In this document: one piece after another, positions 6,349 to 13,100 of the stretch
Layout: each line of letters starts with the position of its first letter
How positions within the stretch are numbered: position 1 is the stretch's first letter
NCBI GenBank assembly: GCA_036003885.1
Contig: DASYSA010000390.1
Coordinates: forward strand, 1-15,326
Source of the DNA: DASYSA01 sp036003885
Lineage (GTDB): Bacteria > Acidobacteriota > Blastocatellia > UBA7656
DNA length: 15,326 bases
Direction of reading: 5' to 3'
Made by a program: the position numbers and the translations under genes
Notes under the pieces: model-generated
Seen by the model: the letters and a program-made list of their open reading frames with translations, nothing else
Told to the model about the DNA's origin: nothing
Databases searched by the model: none

Positions 6349-7334
6349 TTGAGGTTCTCCTTGTAATAGTCGAAGGTTTTTTGCAGCCCCTCGCGAAGCG
6401 AAGTCCTGGGCGCCCACTCAAGGGTGGCTTTGATCTTCGAGAAGTCGCCGTAGTAGTCCCCGATGTCTATCGATTTCTTCTCCGGTGGAAATGGAACGAA
6501 CCGGTAGCTCCCACCGCCGCTTATTTCAATCATCAGCTCGACGAGGGACTTCAGATCTATCGGTTCACTCCCGCCCAAATTGAATATCTGACCATCAGCT
6601 TCCTCTCTATCTGCTGCAAGCATCATCGCGTCGACGACGTCGTCAACATAATTGAAGTCCCTCACCTGGCTGCCGTCCCCGAAGATCTGAATCTCGCTGC
6701 CCTCGACTATCCGGCGTATGAACCACCCTATGAATCCCTGCCTCGCGTGCTTCAACAACTGGCCAGGTCCATAGGTATTCGTGAGTCTCAGCGAGACTGT
6801 GCGCACTCCGTAGACGTTGTTATAGAGGACGTGATAGAGCTCGCCGCAGAGCTTGTTGATGCCGTTGGCGTCGGTGGGTTGAGCGAGGTGTTTCTCGTCC
6901 ACCGGAAGATAGGTTGACTTGCCGTACAGCTGGCGGGTGCTTGTGTAGACGATCTTAACATCGCGATTGTTCTTGCGGCAGGCTTCCAGGATTGATATCT
7001 GCGCGCGAACATTTATTTCGAGATCGGTGTATGGATCTTCCATGCTATCGATGTGGCTCACCTGACCCGCAAGATTGAATATCAGGTCCTGTTCCTTAAC
7101 CAGATAAGCCATGCTGTGCTCGTCGCGGACATCGGCGATGTTGACGTGCACTTTGTCTTCGATCCCGCGGATATTGAATCGGTTTCCGCCATACGCCGGC
7201 ACGAGCGAGTCTACGAGTGTCACGTGTGCTCTGAGGTCGACGAGCCGCCTGGCGACATTGCTTCCTATGAAGCCAAGACCGCCCGTCACAAGGACCTTCT
7301 TTCCAGCGAAGCTTTCGTTGTCATCGATTCTCAT
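6333..7334 (-). CDS. NAD-dependent epimerase/dehydratase, extended SDR family
   Basis: Nucleotide-sugar epimerase or dehydratase with a Rossmann fold. Counting from the ATG at 7334 (333 residues): KVLVTGGLGFIGSN with G18, G21 and G24 for NAD binding, D42 at the end of strand 2 favouring NAD over NADP, NLAGQVSH (87-94), YTSTRQLYG with S132/T133, and RLTNTYGPG further on. The usual catalytic YxxxK is NxxxK here (N157, K161, in DANGINKLCGE). I recall a subfamily with GINK and Asn at this place, so it may be a family trait. Longer frames starting at 7412 only add repeat-encoded residues, and the family's usual start matches ATG 7334. The ribosome binding site is weak (GGA at about eight bases). 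It overlaps the aminotransferase gene and is likely in one operon with it. The substrate cannot be assigned. Confidence 0.92.
   Translation of the reverse strand: MRIDDNESFAGKKVLVTGGLGFIGSNVARRLVDLRAHVTLVDSLVPAYGGNRFNIRGIEDKVHVNIADVRDEHSMAYLVKEQDLIFNLAGQVSHIDSMEDPYTDLEINVRAQISILEACRKNNRDVKIVYTSTRQLYGKSTYLPVDEKHLAQPTDANGINKLCGELYHVLYNNVYGVRTVSLRLTNTYGPGQLLKHARQGFIGWFIRRIVEGSEIQIFGDGSQVRDFNYVDDVVDAMMLAADREEADGQIFNLGGSEPIDLKSLVELMIEISGGGSYRFVPFPPEKKSIDIGDYYGDFSKIKATLEWAPRTSLREGLQKTFDYYKENLNWYLE
6346..6362 (-). promoter_or_regulatory. Shine-Dalgarno AAGGAG with probable CTG start
   Basis: AAGGAG at 6362-6357, an eight-base spacer AACCTCAA, then CTG at 6348-6346, in frame with the aminotransferase. 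The site lies within the last codons of the SDR gene, which stops at 6333. This is the only strong ribosome binding site near the expected N-terminus and it decides the start. Confidence 0.5.
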
Positions 7335-7349
7335 AAGCTGTCCAGAAGA

Positions 7350-7412
7350 AATTCGAAATTCGAAATTCGAAATTAGCAGTGTTCTCCAATTTCGCATTTC
7401 GCATTTTCGCAC
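7350..7412. repeat. inverted heptamer repeat, TTCGAAA/TGCGAAA family, copy 2
   Basis: The left arm (7350-7374) contains three TTCGAAA units and is itself self-complementary. The right arm (7388-7412) reads as TTTCGCA units with one 8-base unit, complementary in kind to the TGCGAAA units of the copy at 5149. The 13-base centre is unique. It lies between the M14 peptidase stop (7420) and the SDR start (7334), genes on the same strand, so it could attenuate or separate the two transcripts. Confidence 0.75.
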
Positions 7413-7419
7413 TTTCCCT

Positions 7420-9099
7420 TCACTTCTTTACTATCTCGCGAGCCACGCGGGCCGGCGATGAGAGACGGTAGACCGGATAGATGCGCGGCGCGGTCCCCGC
7501 AGGCTCCTGATCGAGTTCCTTGTCGAAGAAGTTCCAGTTGACCAGCCCGTCGTCGCTTTCGGCTTCGAGGAGGTAAGCGACCAAAGCCGCCTTCGTCTGA
7601 TGAGCCGAAACGATGAAGGATCCTCGCGGAAAGACCTCTTTGCTCCTGGCTGAAGCTACGTCGAGTCTGGTCTCCCTGTGCCCTTGAAACGAGCGAGCGG
7701 CGCGTGACACTTTGGTGACCGAGCACGCTTCGACTTCCAGGGTCTCCTCTCTCTTTGTCTGCTCGACGACGATCCCGTGCGCCAGCAGCAGGTCTATGAT
7801 CCCACGCTGGTCCGGCTTGAGTATATATTCCGAGGGAGCCTTGATGCGGCGAGTGGCCTGGAACTCGCCATATTCGGTCATCTTCACCGGTCTGGCCTCG
7901 CTCGTTGCCTCGAATCTCTCCTTGCTGGTCCGCGGATCTACAACCTTATTGACCGAGCCGACAAGAATTTCGACCGGCTTGCTCGAGGCCCTCAACTCGA
8001 AGCCGATCCCCATCCCCTGATCGTTACCCATCGTCGTCCCGGTATCGACGGAGTAGCGATCGGCCTGCGCAAGCAGCGTGACAACTTCGGCTGCATGATT
8101 GGCGACGTAGTCGAGGATTGCTCGGACGAACTTGTCGGTTACGTCTACTCTCCTGCGGAAGTCGAGATAGGAATAGGCCTCGCTCAAGATGGCAATGCGG
8201 TTGCGAAGTCCGACGTAGTTGTTGCCGAACCGGGGCCGGTGGTCAAACGTGGCCCATACTTTTGGGTCCTTAGCCGAGTCTCCGCCCAGTTCCCGCTGCG
8301 GATTTCGCTCATCCGAGAAGTTGCCATAGAAATAAGTCCGGTAGCTGTATTTCTCGCGCAGCGTCGTAGTCACCTCCGGGAGTAGCCGATCACGGACCAG
8401 GGAGATGATGCGGCGATCGGTGTTCGGATTCAGCGACGGCGAGTATGTAAGCGCATATCCGTGATAAGACCCATTCGTCGTATGCAGGTCGATTACGACA
8501 TGCGGATCCCATCGGTTGAAGACACCTTCGACCAGTCCGCGCGCTTCGGGGCTTTCAAGTTTCATGAAGTCACGGTTCAGATCCATCTGCTTGCCATTCT
8601 CTCTCGTGCCCACGCCGCCCATCGGCCCATTCTGCGCTGTCCGATTGTTAATGTCGATCTTTTCGTTTCCATCGGCGTTGTAGATCGGAGCGACGAGCAG
8701 GATCATCCTGTCCAGCAACGGGGCGAGGGGACCGGTGACGATATCCCTCATGAGGTGCAGAGTTGCCTCCTTCCCTTCGACCTCGCCGGCGTGAATGTTT
8801 GCCATGATGAAGACGACAGGCTTGCCGGACCTTGCCGCTTGAGCCGGAGAGTCGATCGCCGGCTTCGAGAGAATCACAAGCGGCAATGAGCGGCCTTCGT
8901 TCGTTACACCGAAGGTCTCAACCTTCACGGCGTCGCTCATTCGCTGTAGGCCCGCGATGAACTCCATCACGTCGGCATAGCGGGAGGTCTCCGCGTAGTC
9001 GGTCAATTCGGCGCGGGATTTCAAACTCGATTCGTCTGTATCGGTCTTCATAAGCGTTAAGGGAATCATCAACCCGAGCGTCAGAATAAGGGCCTTCAA
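7420..9099 (-). CDS. secreted zinc carboxypeptidase-like protein, peptidase family M14
   Basis: Metallopeptidase of the carboxypeptidase A/succinylglutamate desuccinylase type, probably exported. A hydrophobic N-terminus (residues 3-17) looks like a signal sequence, though no clear cleavage motif follows. The zinc ligands are H103 and E106 (NIHAGEVEG) and H206 (VIDLHTTNG). DLNRDF gives N175 and R176 for substrate carboxylate binding, and E307 in ILSEAYSY fits the catalytic glutamate. All the core residues are therefore present. Roughly 230 residues follow the peptidase core, with no domain I can name. The start is TTG 9099 with a strong GAGGAGG five bases upstream. That site overlaps the stop of the metallophosphoesterase gene, so the two are translationally coupled. 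Whether it cleaves peptides, cell-wall peptides or an amide of another kind cannot be told. Confidence 0.9.
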   Translation of the reverse strand: MKALILTLGLMIPLTLMKTDTDESSLKSRAELTDYAETSRYADVMEFIAGLQRMSDAVKVETFGVTNEGRSLPLVILSKPAIDSPAQAARSGKPVVFIMANIHAGEVEGKEATLHLMRDIVTGPLAPLLDRMILLVAPIYNADGNEKIDINNRTAQNGPMGGVGTRENGKQMDLNRDFMKLESPEARGLVEGVFNRWDPHVVIDLHTTNGSYHGYALTYSPSLNPNTDRRIISLVRDRLLPEVTTTLREKYSYRTYFYGNFSDERNPQRELGGDSAKDPKVWATFDHRPRFGNNYVGLRNRIAILSEAYSYLDFRRRVDVTDKFVRAILDYVANHAAEVVTLLAQADRYSVDTGTTMGNDQGMGIGFELRASSKPVEILVGSVNKVVDPRTSKERFEATSEARPVKMTEYGEFQATRRIKAPSEYILKPDQRGIIDLLLAHGIVVEQTKREETLEVEACSVTKVSRAARSFQGHRETRLDVASARSKEVFPRGSFIVSAHQTKAALVAYLLEAESDDGLVNWNFFDKELDQEPAGTAPRIYPVYRLSSPARVAREIVKK

Positions 9100-9112
9100 T
9101 GGTTCCTCCTCA
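9097..9112 (-). promoter_or_regulatory. strong ribosome binding site overlapping a stop codon
   Basis: TGA (9112-9110), the stop of the metallophosphoesterase gene, runs into GAGGAGG (9111-9105), followed by AACCA and the TTG start (9099) of the M14 peptidase. The overlap supports coupling and decides the TTG start. Confidence 0.75.
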
Positions 9113-9814
9113 TATTTTCATTTCGATCAGCGCGGGCGCGAAATCAACGGCATCCGCACTCACAAGGCGATAGACTGTCTGGCGACGCAAACCGGTGAGG
9201 GCTGTCCTGATGTGTTCGCCGTGGATGTGGCCGTAGACGCAGACGGCAGCGCCGTACTGGTCGATAAGTTCGGTGAAGCCGCTGGGTTCATGCTTGTCGT
9301 TCGTCGGGGGGTAGTGCATCGCGATGATGATGCCGTCATACTCGGCGTCGCGGTCCCGAAGCGATTCGAGTGCGGTCTTGAGGCGGCCGACTTCCCGCTC
9401 GTATACTTTCGCGTCATACGCATTAAAGGACGAGTCGTTGGGGCAGACCCAGCCGCGCGTGCCCGCAATGGCGATGCGGCCGATAATCGTGGAAGATGCG
9501 TTCACAATTTCGACCGACGGGTCCAGCACTTTCTTGAGCTTCGCCCGCGTCTCCCACCAGTAATCGTGATTGCCCTTGAGGAGAAGTTTGCGGCCCTTCA
9601 TTCGACCGACGCGCTCGAGGTCCGGCATGGCCTCTTCAAGTCGCATCGCCCAGGATGTGTCTCCTACGATGAGGACGACATCATCATCATCGACGGTGCG
9701 ATCCCAGGCTTCAAACACTTTGACGTCGTGGTTGCGCCAGTTTTCGCCGAAGCGATCCATGGTCTTGCCGGTGCCGCCTGCGAGGTGCAGGTCACCTATG
9801 GCGAATACTCTCAT
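9110..9814 (-). CDS. calcineurin-like metallophosphoesterase (predicted phosphohydrolase)
   Basis: Cytoplasmic two-metal phosphoesterase of 234 residues. From ATG 9814 the five metal and catalytic motifs are in order: GDLHL (D8, H10), GDTSW (D52), GNHDYWW (N82, H83), AMHYPP (H167) and YGHIHG (H196, H198). The combination FGENW near residue 22, GDTSWAM and LLLKGNHDYWW resembles the predicted phosphohydrolase group I recall as COG1768, whose substrate is not established. A start at 9862 would add 16 residues, but the family begins at MRVFAIGDLHL, so the ATG at 9814 is chosen, although its ribosome binding site (GAGG about 12 bases away) is weak. It is the first gene of a pair with the M14 peptidase. 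A candidate promoter lies at 9851-9879. Confidence 0.92.
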   Translation of the reverse strand: MRVFAIGDLHLAGGTGKTMDRFGENWRNHDVKVFEAWDRTVDDDDVVLIVGDTSWAMRLEEAMPDLERVGRMKGRKLLLKGNHDYWWETRAKLKKVLDPSVEIVNASSTIIGRIAIAGTRGWVCPNDSSFNAYDAKVYEREVGRLKTALESLRDRDAEYDGIIIAMHYPPTNDKHEPSGFTELIDQYGAAVCVYGHIHGEHIRTALTGLRRQTVYRLVSADAVDFAPALIEMKI

Positions 9815-9850
9815 TGTCGATCGGCGCCTCGTGAGTTCTGGAAAGATGGA

Positions 9851-9879
9851 ATGATACAACAATCAGAGTTGAATGGCAG
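9851..9879 (-). promoter_or_regulatory. candidate promoter of the metallophosphoesterase-peptidase pair
   Basis: On the minus strand, CTGCCA (9879-9874), a 17-base spacer and TATCAT (9856-9851). It would start transcription at about 9844, 30 bases before the ATG at 9814. It matches four and five of six consensus bases; prediction only. Confidence 0.35.
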
Positions 9880-9902
9880 CCGCTATGAGTGCTTGGGGAA
9901 AG

Positions 9903-10029
9903 CTATCCGCAGAAGAGCTATCCGCAGATGTCGCAGATTTCGCAGATTTGATGACCGAATTGTGGATTGCGGCACCTGAACGAATTTCAATCAATCTGTT
10001 TATCTTTGTTATCTGCGTAATCTGTGGAT
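9903..10029. repeat. inverted 9-bp-unit repeat (TTCGCAGAT family)
   Basis: The left arm (9920-9949) reads ATCCGCAGAT, GTCGCAGAT, TTCGCAGAT, preceded by a separate CTATCCGCAGA at 9903. The right arm (9993-10029) is complementary in kind, with ATCTGCGTAATCTGTGGAT at its end. The centre (9950-9992) is unique. It lies in the divergent region between the metallophosphoesterase and the sensor kinase. Read in the minus direction, one frame gives the peptide HPQITQITKI, which I recall as a common artefact of such repeats in environmental genomes. Confidence 0.75.
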
Positions 10030-10085
10030 GGCTTCGGCTACGCCACAAACGAGGAACGCGAACGTAAGACAATGAAACTAAAGTC

Positions 10086-10114
10086 TTGCGCTCGACACGG
10101 GCCAGCCATACAAT
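10086..10114 (+). promoter_or_regulatory. candidate promoter of the sensor-kinase operon
   Basis: TTGCGC (10086-10091), 17-base spacer, TACAAT (10109-10114). The -10 matches five of six bases and the -35 three of six. The leader would be roughly 57-75 bases depending on which start codon is used. Confidence 0.4.
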
Positions 10115-10156
10115 GTCACTTGTTATACCCCCGCCGTAGCGAACCAAGGGTTTTCG

Positions 10157-10174
10157 GGAACTATCCGCAGTTCC
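10157..10174 (+). promoter_or_regulatory. small hairpin in front of the kinase start
   Basis: GGAACT (10157-10162) and AGTTCC (10169-10174) form a perfect 6-bp stem with a 6-base loop ATCCGC. It ends three bases before the TTG at 10178. The only Shine-Dalgarno-like stretch, GAAGG (10180-10184), follows directly and fits GTG 10190 or 10193 better than TTG 10178. The hairpin could tune translation, or be chance. Confidence 0.35.
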
Positions 10175-10177
10175 GCG

Positions 10178-13100
10178 TTGAAGGTGTTTGTGGTGACTGG
10201 ATACAGCGCTGGGCGACGCGCGATTCTCGTTCGATGCATTGCCTCCAGCAGATACTGCACACTCACCCTTCTGTTATTGGCGATTCCCGGTGCCTCATGT
10301 CGGTCTTCCAGCCGCAATCAGCTTCCGGTTCTAACCGGCGCGAAACAGATTCTTGAGCTGACATCCGACGACGCCGAACGCGGCTATCCGGTGCGACTCC
10401 GCGGTATTGTCACCTACTACGATTCCAGATCGAACACCTTGATCGTACAGGAGGATGCAGCGGGCATTACCGTTGATACGTCGCAGGTCGAGGTCTCGTT
10501 GGCGCCGGCGCAGGAAGTAGAAGTAGAAGGGATAACAAGGCGGGGAGAGACTGGCAACGTAGTGAATGGCTCCAGCCTCACAGGTCTTCGCCCAGGCCGC
10601 ATGCCTGACGCTCAGCAGCTGTCGCTCAAGGATCTTGCGGCTGGAAAGAACTCTTACCGATGGGTCGAAACTGTTGGGATCGTGCGGTCCGCGAGCATTG
10701 AGAACGATGGCCAGCTCTCTTTAAACATCGCTGCAGACGACGGCAGGTTTCAGGCCCGAATCGTGAATCAGAGCTGGCTCGACTTCAATTCCTACATAGA
10801 TTCAAAAGTGAAGATTCGGGGCGTTCCGCGCGCGATCTTCAACGCACGCGGAGAAGCCATTCGCCTTCAGTTGCTGTCTCCGGGCCTCGATCAGGTCCTG
10901 GTGGAAGAGCCAGGCCCCGCCGATCCGTTCTCGGTTTCTGTCCAACCGATCAGTACGCTGTTCCAAATCACGTCCCAGAGTGCTTTGAGCCACCGGGTCC
11001 GGGTGCAGGGTGTAGTCGCTCAACAGCAGCCTGGCGGCGAACTTCTCATCAGGGACAACACCGGTGATCTGCATGTCAAGATGACGCATATGACGCCCAT
11101 CCCGTTGAGCAGCAGGGTAGATGTGCTTGGGTTTCTCTCGCTGGGAGGATCGGGACCCCTCCTTGAGGACGCAGCTTTTCAGCTAATTGATTCAACGTCG
11201 CTCTCGCCCGCGCAGGTCAAGAAGGCGGTGTCTTCTCCGGTACCAGAACAGGACTTGCCGGTTCTCAAGACGGTGCAGCAAGTTCATAAACTCAGCCCGG
11301 AAGCGGCAAAGCGTAAATACCCTGTCCGGTTGCACGGCGTGGTCACCTACTGCAACCGAGCCTGGCACAATGTGTTCATCCAGGATTCTACCGCCGGGAT
11401 CTACATGAACACGCGGGGGAGTGAACAGGAAGCAAGCCTGGCGGCAGGCCAACGGGTGGAAGTGGATGGAGTGAGTAGTCCGGGCGGTTTTGCTCCCGAT
11501 GTCGCAAGTCCGCGATTCAAGATTCTAGGCGACGCCGGATTGCCAACCGCGCCGCGCTTAACGCTCGATGAGTTGTTCTCCGGACTGCATGACAGCGAAT
11601 GGATTGAAGCGGAAGGCATTGTCCAGACAGTCACCACCGATTCAGTGCATGTCTTAATCGGAATTGCCTCAGGCTCGCGCAAATTCATAGCGTTGATACC
11701 TGGCATTGCAAACCAGCCGCTTCCCACATACCTGATAGATGCGAAGATAGGGGTTCGAGGCGTGTGTGGAACGATCTTCAACGAAAAGCGACAACTGATA
11801 GGCATCCAGCTCCTTGTGCCGAGACTGGACCAAATCCTCATACGAGAGCGTGGTCCTGACGATTCATTCTCACTGCCGGTCCGGCAGATCGCCACTCTGA
11901 TGCAGTTCACTCCGGGAGAGACTGCCGGTCACCGCGTCAGGGTACACGGCGTCGTCACGCTTCAGCGTGCGAACGGCTCGATCTTCATCAGAGATGATAC
12001 AAGCGGCGTTTGTGTTCAATTACAACAGGAGACACCGGTTCAGACCGGCGATAACGTGGATGTGGTTGGATTTGCCGCACCGGGAGAATACACCCCTCTG
12101 CTTCAGGACGCTATTGTCCACAAACTCGGCGCCGGGCCGCCTCCGGCTCCCCTTTTCATTACCGCGGAGGAGGCATTGAGTGGCAACTACCATGCACAAC
12201 TAGTACAAATCGAAGCAGTATTATTGGATCGCGTGGCGACCCCTGCGGAACAAGTCCTGACCCTGCAGGCCGGCAGGTACACTTTCAACGCCCTCCTGGA
12301 TAACGCACACGGTGGCGAAGCACTGGCGGCGCTTCGGAATGGCAGTCTGGTTGAGATAACAGCGGTATGCCAGGTCCAGGCGGACCAGTCCCGACAAAAC
12401 CAGTCCGGCCGCATCCCTATCCAGTCCTGTCGATTCCTGCTGCGGGAGTCCGGGGATGTAGTGGTGCTTAGAAGCGCTTCGTGGTTGACGCTGAGGCTCG
12501 TACTCGGGCTGTTGGGAGCTATGAGCGTCCTGATACTGGGCGCGCTCTCGTGGGTCTTCGTGTTGAGGCGTCGGGTGAATCAGCAGACCGGGGTGATTCG
12601 GGGGCAACTGGAGAAGGTTGCTGCTTTGAAGGAAGATGCGGAAGAGGCCAACCGAGCGAAGAGTGAATTCCTGGCGAACATGAGCCATGAGATTCGGACG
12701 CCTATGAATGGAATCGTGGGCATGACCGATCTCGCCCTTGATACGAAGCTCGACAAAGAGCAGCGTGAATACCTGAGTATGGTCAAGACATCGGACGACT
12801 CGTTGCTGATGGTCATAAACGACATACTGGACTTTTCAAAGATCGAGGCAGGAAAGCTTCAGCTTGATCCAGTTGACTTCAGCCTGCGTGAGACGCTTAA
12901 CGTCACGATTAAATCTTTTGCACTGCGAGCAGACCAGAAGGGTCTCGAGCTGGCGTGTGATGTGCGTTTCGACGTGACCGACGGCCTGATAGGCGATTCG
13001 TCGCGTCTCAGGCAGATCCTCATAAACCTGATAGGGAACGCGATAAAGTTCACGGATCAAGGAGAGGTACTCACGACCGTCCACCTCGAGTCGAAGACGG

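Larger units (their letters stand above)
9815..10177. other. divergent intergenic region with leaders, promoters and repeat
   Basis: This 363-base stretch separates the divergent metallophosphoesterase and sensor kinase genes. It holds the minus-strand promoter (9851-9879), the 9-bp-unit inverted repeat (9903-10029), the plus-strand promoter (10086-10114) and a small hairpin before the kinase start (10157-10174). Open frames across it on both strands owe their length to the repeat and show no recognisable protein. Confidence 0.7.

Noticed and set aside
7335..7412. 26-residue N-terminal extension of the SDR protein
   Set aside because: It is encoded by heptamer repeats. The family normally starts close to KVLVTGGLGFIG, which fits ATG 7334.
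9863..10147. 94-codon minus-strand frame containing HPQITQITKI
   Set aside because: The peptide comes from the 9-bp-unit repeat, and the frame covers promoters and leader sequence.
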